Source of the DNA: Perlucidibaca sp.
GTDB lineage: Bacteria > Pseudomonadota > Gammaproteobacteria > Pseudomonadales > Moraxellaceae
Length of the DNA stretch: 64,000 nt
Direction: 5' to 3'
Assembly: GCA_023265995.1 (NCBI GenBank)
Contig: JAHFSA010000003.1
Span: 124,001 to 188,000, forward strand
A program made the position numbers and the translations under genes. Within the stretch, counting starts at the first letter, position 1. Every line of letters starts with the position of its first letter. Positions 22,527 to 29,511 of this stretch are shown here, one piece after another. Below the pieces are notes generated by a model. It searched no databases and was not told the DNA's origin. It was given only the letters and a program-made list of their open reading frames with translations.

Positions 22527-23339
22527 ATGGCCGACGCCGATAAAGTCTTTGCGGGTGCGATACCACAGATCTACGAAAGGTATCTGGTGCCTCTGCTCTT
22601 CGAGCCGTATGCCGCAGACCTGATAAACCGGCTGCGCTCGCGCAACCTTTCCCGCGTGCTCGAAGTCGCTGCCGGCACGGGCGTCGTGACGCGCGCCCTG
22701 GCGTCCGCGCTCGATGCCGGTGTCAGCATCGTGGCCACGGACCTGAATCAGGCCATGCTGGATCAGGCCGCTCTGGTCGGGACCTCGCGCGAGGTCGAGT
22801 GGCGCCAGGCGGATGCCATGCAGCTGCCTTTTCCCGATGAGTCGTTTGACGCCGTGATCTGCCAGTTCGGTGCCATGTTCTTTCCCGACAAGCCCAGGGC
22901 CTTTGCCGAGGCCCGCCGCGTGCTGCGTCCCGGGGGTGTCTTCATTTTCAATGTCTGGGACCGCATTGAAGACAATGAGTTCGCGGATACCGTGACGACG
23001 GCATTGGCGTCCGTCTTTCCCGATGACCCTCCACTTTTTCTGGTCCGTATCCCTTCGGGTTACCACGACCGCGCGGTTATAGCTGAGGACCTGGTGAAGG
23101 GCGGGTTTGCCCGACCGGCCGAGATGGCGACCGTGGCCGTGCGCAGCAGGGCGGAATCGGCGCGCGTGGTGGCAGTGGCGTACTGCCAGGGAACGCCGCT
23201 CCGGAATGAAATCGAGGCACGTGATGCGGGACGGCTCGAAGCAGCCACCGACATGGCGACGGCGGCACTCGTCCAGCGCTTCGGGTCAGGGGTGGTGGAC
23301 GGCAAGATACAGGCGCATGTCATTGTGATCGAGCGCTGA
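22527..23339 (+). CDS. Class I SAM-dependent methyltransferase
   Basis: Cytoplasmic methyltransferase of 270 residues with a Methyltransf_11 core. VLEVAAGTGVVTRAL is the SAM-binding motif I, IVATDLNQAML motif II, FPDESFDAVICQFGAMFF motif IV and EARRVLRPGGVFIF motif V. The upstream frame extends 13 codons, but the ATG at 22527 follows CAGGAG. The substrate cannot be told. It stands alone between the inverted repeat and the low-GC gene trio. Confidence 0.85.
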   Translation: MADADKVFAGAIPQIYERYLVPLLFEPYAADLINRLRSRNLSRVLEVAAGTGVVTRALASALDAGVSIVATDLNQAMLDQAALVGTSREVEWRQADAMQLPFPDESFDAVICQFGAMFFPDKPRAFAEARRVLRPGGVFIFNVWDRIEDNEFADTVTTALASVFPDDPPLFLVRIPSGYHDRAVIAEDLVKGGFARPAEMATVAVRSRAESARVVAVAYCQGTPLRNEIEARDAGRLEAATDMATAALVQRFGSGVVDGKIQAHVIVIER

Positions 23340-23378
23340 CGGAAGGGGTGGGTGCTTCGGTCGCTAGGGCGAGGAGGG

Positions 23379-23456
23379 ACCTAAGTGCATGATCGCTTTC
23401 AGCTAGAAGCAGAGATGTGCAACTGACTGCTATCGCCATTGCTTCATAATTTAGGT
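23379..23456 (-). repeat. Inverted-repeat-bounded site after the HNH gene, possible attC relic
   Basis: On the minus strand ACCTAAA overlaps the end of the HNH gene and CTTAGGT lies 78 bases further on; six bases of each end (ACCTAA/TTAGGT) are perfectly complementary. Spacing and consensus approach the RYYYAAC...GTTRRRY ends of integron attC sites, but the interior pairs only weakly (AGCAG/CTGCT). Confidence 0.3.
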
Positions 23457-24064
23457 GCATCGTAGCCTACGGATTTCTTCCACTCTTCTTTTTCCAAGCT
23501 CGCCTCCGTGCTGTATTCGTGCGGAGATGCATCGGCGAAGAATGCGAATTCTGGTATTGAAAGCGGCCTTTTGAATACCATTTGAAAGCCGCGTGCAGTC
23601 CACTGATCGATTTGCACGTCGGGTCCTTCTGCTACACCACGGGGAAACAGATACAGGGTTGGTGTGCAGCGCATTGGCCAGTCAAAAATTACGATTACTC
23701 TGTCTGGTAACTTGATTACGTGAGACGAGCGTTCTGTAGCGATGTATTCACCGAGCGATTCTGGCCCAAGCACCGAACTTGTGGCGATGACGCTGTATAG
23801 CCTATCTCGATATTTTTTCAGTTCATAGGGCTGGTAGTTCTTGTGCTGTCTCGTGGTGGAGTCGTATAGAGAGTGGTGCTCAAAACATAGCCATGCAAGA
23901 TTGTCGAGGGTGTTGTGGGAGCGATTTCGATTAATGTGGGCAATTTGGCCGATGCGCTCATCAAAATTCCCTTTCAGCCCGTAACAAAGGCAACACCGAC
24001 GACGACTTCGAATAAGGACTTCCCTTTGAATATCTTTCGGCACTAAGGGGCGGTCGTTTGTCAT
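23444..24064 (-). CDS. HNH-type endonuclease domain protein
   Basis: A 206-residue protein with an N-terminal zinc-HNH fold: CCLC near residues 24-27, QIAHI near 40, Asn residues in NRNRSHNTLDNL, and LCFEHHSLYD. The remaining 110 residues match nothing I know. Its base composition is clearly AT-richer than the flanking chromosome. It is third in a same-strand trio behind the cyclase-like gene, 66 bases away. GTTAGGC, an attC-like core, lies 30 bases before the ATG. Likely roles are restriction or defence nuclease, inferred from fold and context. Confidence 0.75.
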   Translation of the reverse strand: MTNDRPLVPKDIQREVLIRSRRRCCLCYGLKGNFDERIGQIAHINRNRSHNTLDNLAWLCFEHHSLYDSTTRQHKNYQPYELKKYRDRLYSVIATSSVLGPESLGEYIATERSSHVIKLPDRVIVIFDWPMRCTPTLYLFPRGVAEGPDVQIDQWTARGFQMVFKRPLSIPEFAFFADASPHEYSTEASLEKEEWKKSVGYDAPKL

Positions 24065-24094
24065 TTATATCTATCCTTCTCAGGTGCGAAAATC

Positions 24095-24113
24095 GCCTAA
24101 CGTAAATTTAGGC
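24095..24113 (-). repeat. Small inverted repeat GCCTAA/TTAGGC between cassette-like genes
   Basis: GCCTAA and TTAGGC flank a 7-base centre. Read on the minus strand it gives GTTAGGC, an exact match to the attC core GTTRRRY, 30 bases before the HNH start codon. A complete attC of normal length cannot be drawn here because the matching GCCTAAA is only 12 bases away. Confidence 0.35.
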
Positions 24114-24130
24114 GGGCTGTGCAACTAGAG

Positions 24131-24853
24131 TCAGGCTCTGCCATGACGACTGAGCATCGTATTAATGAATTCAACAGTGTTCCTGTACTTGGCTAGTACT
24201 TCACTCGGTAGTTGTTGAGCTAGGCCAAATCTATGCTCAAACAGCTGATAGAATTGAGCGAAAGACAACGGTGGAAGGATTTTGAAGTTGTGCGCTATTA
24301 CAGCGGGCCAGTTAATTACATGGCAGATTTTTGTTTCCTCCTTTAATGGCAACTGCCAAGGGACAACAACCTTACTAATTCCGCTGGTCATATTCAGCTC
24401 AGAGGCTATTTTTTGCACGGTGCTAGACAGCGTAATTCCCAGCCATTGGGCTGATTCACCCACTTTATAGGCATCAACAAGTGCTGGCCCAGCATACATA
24501 GATTTTTCTAAATTGAAGTAAAACGTCCCCAAGGAAATTCCAGCGCGTATCGGAACGCACTTGTACAGCGCTAGTTGAAAAATTTCGGTAACGAGCACGA
24601 TGAGACAGCGCAAATCGGTGTCGGAATTACCTTTTGTGAACAGCAATATAGTGTCCGAGAAAGTAACTGACGATATTGCGTCAGAAACAGCTATGCGCTC
24701 CTTCGTGTCAAGAAACTCAAGCTCCAATCCATTAGTTTTATCTCTGACTGCAACCAAGTCAGACAAGAGCTCCCACGCGGCATCGGCATCGCGCTCAACG
24801 ATTGATGACATTCCAAGGATGTCGAGATGGGCAACAAACCGTATGTTATGCAT
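24131..24853 (-). CDS. Class III nucleotidyl cyclase-like protein
   Basis: A 240-residue soluble protein. FVAHLDILGM near residue 6, FSDTILLF near 63, IRAGISLG near 95 and GPALVDAYKVGE near 117 follow the order of a class III cyclase catalytic domain, with two candidate metal-binding Asp. The usual Asn/Arg pair of the transition-state site is replaced (VDAYK), so activity is uncertain. Stand-alone cyclases of this general type include the PycC enzymes of Pycsar defence, but no TM or TIR effector is adjacent. The ATG at 24853 replaces a spurious upstream extension. GC is low. Confidence 0.6.
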   Translation of the reverse strand: MHNIRFVAHLDILGMSSIVERDADAAWELLSDLVAVRDKTNGLELEFLDTKERIAVSDAISSVTFSDTILLFTKGNSDTDLRCLIVLVTEIFQLALYKCVPIRAGISLGTFYFNLEKSMYAGPALVDAYKVGESAQWLGITLSSTVQKIASELNMTSGISKVVVPWQLPLKEETKICHVINWPAVIAHNFKILPPLSFAQFYQLFEHRFGLAQQLPSEVLAKYRNTVEFINTMLSRHGRA

Positions 24854-24870
24854 GCTGAAGAGTAGCCTGG

Positions 24871-24942
24871 CTCTCACCGGCTGCCCTGCCGGAGCGGCGA
24901 AGCCGCGGAGGCAGGGCCGTCCAGTGCCGCGTGTTGTTAGAC
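24871..24942 (-). repeat. attC-like recombination site between the HEPN-like and cyclase-like genes
   Basis: The 72-base element begins on the minus strand with GTCTAAC, a perfect RYYYAAC, seven bases after the HEPN gene stop. It ends with GTGAGAG, pairing at 5 of 7 positions with the other end. Between them CACTGG pairs with CCGGTG, GCCCTGCC with GGCAGGGC and GCGGC with GCCGC around a TTC loop, leaving a symmetrical TCC internal bulge. Size, ends and bulged hairpin match integron attC design. No integrase gene is in the window. Confidence 0.5.
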
Positions 24943-24948
24943 CAACAG

Positions 24949-25497
24949 CTAGCGAATGCGTCCATGTGGTACACCTAGCGCAGCAGCGATGACCTTGAAG
25001 CACTGCTCGTCGAGTCGCTGAATGCGACCGAACTCGTGGAGATACTCGGCGTCCCGATATAGCCGCATGGTCATCATGGTTGGGTTCGCCTGATCCGGAA
25101 CGGGCTTGAGTCCTAGAGTGTTTGCAATCTCCTGTTCGACCTTTGCTCCACGCGCCGGTCGATATAATAGGTAGTCGCGACCGATTGAGACATGGCAGTG
25201 GGCGATGGCATTCCGCAAATGGTAGATGGCCTTGAGATCGTCCCGATCGTTATCTGACATGAGATCTCGAAACTGCTTCTCGAATTCCTGACGGACTGGC
25301 CCAAAGTCCTTACTCCAGTACTCAGCCCTGAGGGTCACCACGTGCTGAGGGACTTTCGCAGGCATAGCCGCAAATGGACCAATCCACTCCGGGTGGAGTC
25401 TGAAAATCAGCAGATCTGCCATTTGTCCTTGCAGCCAAAGGCAATACATGAAGAACTCGCCGGCGCGGGCGATGTTGAGGTCCGCTCTTTGAGTCAA
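24949..25497 (-). CDS. HEPN-like protein of unknown function
   Basis: About 182 residues if started at TTG 25497, which follows GAGAG; the first in-frame ATG at 25449 would give 166. The stretch HLRNAIAHCHV contains an RNxxxH motif, the catalytic signature of HEPN ribonucleases, within an otherwise helical, charged sequence. The N-terminal WLQGQMADLLIFRL helix also fits the fold. It heads the minus-strand trio and is immediately followed by the attC-like hairpin. HEPN proteins are common in toxin-antitoxin and phage-defence systems; a role here is inferred. Confidence 0.6.
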   Translation of the reverse strand: MTQRADLNIARAGEFFMYCLWLQGQMADLLIFRLHPEWIGPFAAMPAKVPQHVVTLRAEYWSKDFGPVRQEFEKQFRDLMSDNDRDDLKAIYHLRNAIAHCHVSIGRDYLLYRPARGAKVEQEIANTLGLKPVPDQANPTMMTMRLYRDAEYLHEFGRIQRLDEQCFKVIAAALGVPHGRIR

Positions 25498-25829
25498 CGC
25501 AAAGCTCTCATGGTGGTTTCACGCTTGAATTAAGTCGTGTCGCAAATGGTGTTGACGTTGGCTGCATGATAATTTTTGCATGCTGTAATAAGACGAAGAA
25601 AGGGGAGATGCACCCCCCTCCGGAAAGTACCGTAAATTCTCCAGCCTTGAGCATGCCAGCGCACCAACAATCACGCAATCGGCTCCTAGGCGGCACTGCA
25701 TCTGTCAGCTTTGGCTTGTTAGCAGCCCCCAAGTTCTGCTTTTCCTCTTCCCCCGACATCCCCATGGGGCTACGGCCGCCCGGCACCTGGCTTATAGTCG
25801 GAGCCTGGTATCAGCACAGCGAGACAGAC
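25498..25829. other. AT-richer gap at the edge of the accessory trio
   Basis: About 330 bases without a supported gene. Read on the minus strand, 25515-25537 (CGACTTAATTCAAGCGTGAAACC) resembles the 3' half of an attC site and ends 17 bases before the HEPN-like start. TATAGT at 25793 could be a -10 for the thioesterase. An open frame from 25566 is only the upstream extension of the thioesterase frame and is not supported as coding. Confidence 0.4.
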
Positions 25830-26204
25830 ATGAAGGTCGCGGGAACTATCGAATTCGAGATCATCGAGCAGGCGGTGGACAAGGTGGTGGGGCGCATGCC
25901 GGTTCAGGAGGGCATCCTCAATCCCTATGGCACCGCGCACGCCGGCGCCACGTTGTGGTTCGCCGATGTCTGCGCGACCGTGCTGGCGCTCGGGGCGGCG
26001 GATGCCGAAAAGGGTCAGAGCGGCTTCCCGCTGGCCATCAACCTCAATGCCAATCTGCTCGGCAACCAGCGTGAGGGCAGTTTTCTCGCCACTTCCGTGT
26101 TTGTGAAAAAGGGCAGGCGCCTGAGCGTGGTGCGCACCACGGTCATCGGTGATGACGGCCGCATCATCGCCGACGTCACCACCAGCCACGTGCCGGCGGC
26201 CTGA
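25830..26204 (+). CDS. PaaI-family hot-dog thioesterase
   Basis: Acyl-CoA thioesterase of 124 residues. NPYGTAHAGATLWFAD corresponds to the active-site loop and helix of the PaaI/DUF4442 group, with Asn, His and Asp at catalytic positions. AINLNANLLGNQREGSF and RRLSVVRTTVIGDDGRIIADVTTSH form the beta-sheet. I chose the ATG at 25830, which gives the compact domain; the frame is open far upstream but in AT-rich, family-unrelated sequence. The substrate is unknown. Confidence 0.82.
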   Translation: MKVAGTIEFEIIEQAVDKVVGRMPVQEGILNPYGTAHAGATLWFADVCATVLALGAADAEKGQSGFPLAINLNANLLGNQREGSFLATSVFVKKGRRLSVVRTTVIGDDGRIIADVTTSHVPAA

Positions 26205-26316
26205 GGCGGCGGGGTCAACTCAATCCGGGGCGCCGCGTTGAGACTTTCTGTAGCCGTGCTCGATGCCACCGTGCGAGTGCGGCTACGTGAATGTTTCTTT
26301 CCTGGAGGAATTCCGA

Positions 26317-26631
26317 ATGTCCCGTTCGATCCTGATGTTGATGAGCATCGCGCTCACAGCTGTTCCGACTGTGACCCTCGCTGCTGAAGCGTTGCAGAGC
26401 CATGGAGGCATTCATTTGGGTGTGCCCGCTGCCGGTGTCAGCGTGGAAGGTGGTGCCGCTGCCGGCTCCGATTCGACTGGCGCCAGTGTTGGCGGTGGTG
26501 TGGGCGTGAGCGCCGGCCAGACTTCGGCGGGTGTCGATGCCAGTGCTTCCGCGCAGGCCCAGACGACCCAGGCCGAGCCGGAGAAGAAGGAATCCGGCGG
26601 TGGAATCCTGGGCTGGCTGTTCGGTAACTGA
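26317..26631 (+). CDS. Small secreted Gly/Ala-rich protein
   Basis: A 104-residue protein with a clear signal peptide (MSRSILMLMSIALTAVPTVTLAAEA). The mature part is low-complexity, rich in Gly, Ala, Ser and Val, then a charged EPEKKESGGG stretch and the hydrophobic end GILGWLFGN. The ribosome site CTGGAGGAA is strong, which supports expression. No family is recognised; the sequence suggests a periplasmic or surface-exposed disordered protein. A bidirectional terminator follows within 13 bases. Confidence 0.7.
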   Translation: MSRSILMLMSIALTAVPTVTLAAEALQSHGGIHLGVPAAGVSVEGGAAAGSDSTGASVGGGVGVSAGQTSAGVDASASAQAQTTQAEPEKKESGGGILGWLFGN

Positions 26632-26643
26632 AGCCAGGCCAGC

Positions 26644-26680
26644 GCATGAAAAAGCCCGCCTTGCGCGGGCTTTTTCATGC
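26644..26680. terminator. Bidirectional terminator
   Basis: GCATGAAAAAGCCCGC and GCGGGCTTTTTCATGC are perfect 16-base arms around CTTGC, almost identical to the terminator after sucD. Confidence 0.93.
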
Positions 26681-26761
26681 CTGTCCGGCGGTGGGCGGAT
26701 TGTCTGCTTGGCAGCGCGGCATTCCTTCACCATAGTGCAGGAAATTTTCGAGCGTCCGGTC

Positions 26762-27757
26762 ATGAAGCGTGTGTCGTATGTCGTCCTCTCTGTCCTGCTG
26801 CTGCTGACCCTGGTGTCGTGCATAGGGATCTTGCAGTCGGAGCAGAGCGGCCCGGTCGGCAAGTTCGTCACTGTCGATGGTGTCAGGCTGCATTACGTGA
26901 TGGCAGGCGAGGGCCCGGGGCCGGCCATCGTGCTGGTGCATGGCGCCAGCTCCAACCTGCGTGAATTCACCAGCAGCATTCTGCCGGTGCTGGCGAAGTC
27001 GCATCGTGTCATCGCTTTTGACAGGCCGGGCTATGGCTACAGCGAGCGCCCGGATGAGCCGGAGTGGCTGAATCCGTCCAGGGTGGCGACGCTGCTGCTC
27101 GATGCCGCCGACGCGCTGGGCGTGCACAAGCCGGTGCTGGTCGGGCACTCCTGGGCCGGCTCGGTGGTGATGTCGGCCATGGTCGACATGCCGCAGCGCA
27201 TTGCCGGCGGCGTGCTCATCAGCGGTGTCGCCGGGCACTGGGCCGGGCCGCTGCACTGGACCTACAGCCTGGGCAAGGTGCCGGGGCTCAACGAACTTTT
27301 TGCCTGGACTCTGGTGCAGCCTCTGGGGCGCTTCATGCTGGCCGACGGTCTCTCCGAGGTATTCGCGCCCGATGCGGTGCCTGCCGGTCAGGTCGAGCGC
27401 AGCGGCCTGGCGCTGGCCTTGCGTCCGCGCAGCTACCTGATCAATGTGCGCGACATGAACATGCTCAGTGAATACATGCAGACGCTCAGCCCGCATTACA
27501 ACGAGATCCGCCTGCCGCTGCTCATCATTCATGGCGAGTCGGACACCCTGGTGCCGTTCTGGAATCATGGCCGCCGTCTGCTGCCGGTGATTCCGCAGGC
27601 CCAGGTACTGCTGCTGCCGAACACCGGCCATGCCCCGCACCATACGCGGACGGCGCTGGTCAGCGACGCCATCCATCGCTTCGCCCTCGGCGAGGTGCGG
27701 CCGCCGCTGCCGCAACCGTGGCCGATACGGCCGACCCTGCCTGCGCGCCAGCCATGA
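26762..27757 (+). CDS. Alpha/beta hydrolase, membrane- or lipid-anchored
   Basis: Hydrolase of 331 residues. The N-terminus is hydrophobic with a possible lipobox (LTLVSC). VLVHGASSNLREF gives the oxyanion loop, VGHSWAGSVVM carries the serine nucleophile, GESDTLVP the acid and NTGHAPHH the catalytic His. It is therefore a serine esterase or lipase-type enzyme facing the periplasm; the substrate is unknown. The stop overlaps the ATG of the next gene (ATGA), so the two are probably coupled. Confidence 0.82.
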   Translation: MKRVSYVVLSVLLLLTLVSCIGILQSEQSGPVGKFVTVDGVRLHYVMAGEGPGPAIVLVHGASSNLREFTSSILPVLAKSHRVIAFDRPGYGYSERPDEPEWLNPSRVATLLLDAADALGVHKPVLVGHSWAGSVVMSAMVDMPQRIAGGVLISGVAGHWAGPLHWTYSLGKVPGLNELFAWTLVQPLGRFMLADGLSEVFAPDAVPAGQVERSGLALALRPRSYLINVRDMNMLSEYMQTLSPHYNEIRLPLLIIHGESDTLVPFWNHGRRLLPVIPQAQVLLLPNTGHAPHHTRTALVSDAIHRFALGEVRPPLPQPWPIRPTLPARQP

Positions 27758-28911
27758 CCACGTTGCGCCGCATCGACAGCCTGGACACCATTGCCGCCGC
27801 CGACTGGGATGCCTTGCTGCCGCCCGATCAGCCCTTTCTCGCGCATGCCTTTCTTTCGGCCCTGGAGCAGACGGGTTGTGTTGGCGCGGGTACCGGCTGG
27901 CTGTCGGCGCATGCCGTGTGGCAGCGCCCTGACGGTACGCTGGCCGCGGCCATGCCCGGCTGGCTGAAGCAGCATTCGCGTGGCGAGTACGTGTTCGATC
28001 AGGACTGGGCCGAGGCCTCGCTGCGCGCGGGTTTGCCGTACTACCCGAAATGGCTGTCGGCGGTGCCGTTCAGCCCGGTCACGGGGCCGCGCGTGCTCGG
28101 TGCGGAAGAGGATGCGCGCGCGCTGCTGGCGGCTTTGCCCGTGCATGCCGACTGGCATGGGGTGGCCGGGCTGCACGTCAATTTCACCAATGCCGGCAAC
28201 GACAGCCTGTTCGCTGCCGACCCGCGCTGGCTGCATCGCCACGATTGCCAGTTCCGCTGGCAGCAGCGCGGCTACGCGCACTTTGACGACTTTCTCGCGC
28301 AGCTCACCGCCGACCGGCGCAAGAAAATCCGGCAGGAGCGCAAGCGGCTGGCGGCGGCCGGTCTGGACTATGTCTGGCGCCAGGGTGGTGACTGCGATGC
28401 CGCCCTGCGGGCAGGGATCTACGCTTGCTATGCCAACACCTACCATGTGCGCGGGCAGCATCCGTATCTGACGTCGGCGTTTTTCGATCGCATCTTCCAG
28501 ACCATGCCGGATGTGGTGCGGGTGCTCTGCGTCGAGCGTGCCGGCGAGCTGATCGCCATGGCGCTCTTCCTCGCCGGCAGCGAGACCCTGTACGGGCGCT
28601 ACTGGGGGGCGCTGGAGGATGTGCCTCTGCTGCACTTCGAGGCCTGTCTGTATCAGGGCATAGAGCACGCCATTGCCGGCGGCTTCCGCTATTTCGATGC
28701 CGGTGCCCAGGGCGAGCACAAGCTGATCCGCGGCTTCGAGCCGGTGCTCACCAGCTCCTGGCATCTGCTGCGCCATCGTGGCCTGCATGCCGCCGTGGAG
28801 GATTTCCTGCAGCGTGAGCGAGCCGGTGTGGCTGGCTATCTGCAAGCGGCCGGCACAGCCTGTCCGCTAAAGGCCGGATCGCCCGGGCAGCATGAAAAAA
28901 GCCCGCACTAG
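27754..28911 (+). CDS. GNAT-like N-acetyltransferase, COG3146 family
   Basis: A 385-residue protein of the COG3146 (DUF482) group, which has a GNAT fold related to FemAB peptidoglycan ligases. Recognisable stretches are YYPKWLSAVPFSPVTGPR, LTADRRKKIRQERK, CYANTYHVRGQHPYL, LYGRYWGA and FDAGAQGEHKLIRGF. The ATG overlaps the stop of the hydrolase gene. The last codons and the stop lie inside the following terminator hairpin, which is unusual but harmless if transcription ends after it. The acceptor substrate is not known. Confidence 0.85.
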   Translation: MTTLRRIDSLDTIAAADWDALLPPDQPFLAHAFLSALEQTGCVGAGTGWLSAHAVWQRPDGTLAAAMPGWLKQHSRGEYVFDQDWAEASLRAGLPYYPKWLSAVPFSPVTGPRVLGAEEDARALLAALPVHADWHGVAGLHVNFTNAGNDSLFAADPRWLHRHDCQFRWQQRGYAHFDDFLAQLTADRRKKIRQERKRLAAAGLDYVWRQGGDCDAALRAGIYACYANTYHVRGQHPYLTSAFFDRIFQTMPDVVRVLCVERAGELIAMALFLAGSETLYGRYWGALEDVPLLHFEACLYQGIEHAIAGGFRYFDAGAQGEHKLIRGFEPVLTSSWHLLRHRGLHAAVEDFLQRERAGVAGYLQAAGTACPLKAGSPGQHEKSPH

Positions 28912-28923
28912 GCGGGCTTTTTC
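28891..28923. terminator. Bidirectional terminator overlapping the end of the acetyltransferase gene
   Basis: GCCCGC and GCGGGC around ACTAG, with flanking A6 and T5. The stop codon TAG is the loop. It serves the convergent slyD gene as well. Confidence 0.9.
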
Positions 28924-28946
28924 GCGGAACCGGAAGCCGGCTCTGC

Positions 28947-29429
28947 TTAGTGGTGGTGACCACCGGTGCCGTGCACGTGACCGTGCTCCAGCTCTTCAGC
29001 CGAGGCCGCGCGCACTTCCTTGACGGTGACGTCGAAGTGCAGGGTCTGGCCGGCCAGCGGGTGGTTGCCGTCAACGGTGACTTCGTCGCCTTCGACGGCG
29101 GTCACGGTGATGACCTGCATGCCCTGACCGGTCTGGGCATGGAACTGCATGCCGACTTCGATCTGGTCGACGCCGGAGAAGAGGTGCTTCGGCACCACTT
29201 CGATCAGGCTTTCGTTGAGTTCGCCGTAGCCTTCGGCCGGCTCGATGCTGACCTTCAGGCTGTCGCCGACAACCTTGCCGACCAGTGCCTTTTCCAGGCC
29301 CGGAATGATGTTGTGGTGGCCGTGCAGGTAGGCCAGCGGTTCGCCACCGGCGGAGCTGTCGATGACATCGCCCTCGTCGTTGGTCAGGGTGTAGTCGATC
29401 AGGGCAACGCTGTCTTGGGCGATTTGCAT
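28947..29429 (-). CDS. slyD: FKBP-type peptidyl-prolyl isomerase SlyD
   Basis: Cytoplasmic isomerase, chaperone and metal carrier, 160 residues. The order is an FKBP half (VALIDYTLTNDEGDVID), an inserted IF chaperone domain after GGEPLAYLHGHHNIIPGLEKAL, and the second FKBP half. The C-terminus is His-rich (HGHVHGTGGHHH) and can bind nickel or zinc. The ATG at 29429 gives the canonical MQIAQDSVALIDY. SlyD contributes to NiFe-hydrogenase maturation in some bacteria; nothing here shows that role. Confidence 0.93.
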   Translation of the reverse strand: MQIAQDSVALIDYTLTNDEGDVIDSSAGGEPLAYLHGHHNIIPGLEKALVGKVVGDSLKVSIEPAEGYGELNESLIEVVPKHLFSGVDQIEVGMQFHAQTGQGMQVITVTAVEGDEVTVDGNHPLAGQTLHFDVTVKEVRAASAEELEHGHVHGTGGHHH

Positions 29430-29511
29430 GTCAGAAACCTTCAAAAAGGGTGGGTGGCGGTGAGCCGGACGGGAATATTAGCTGATCCGGCGCAGCTTCA
29501 TAAATAGGTGC

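Noticed and set aside
25700-25740. TTGTTAGC as another attC core
   Set aside because: It fails the GTTRRRY consensus and no partner of matching distance or hairpin was found.
25566-25829. Extended N-terminus of the thioesterase frame
   Set aside because: The 88 extra codons are AT-rich, unrelated to the family, and start within the attC-like border region.
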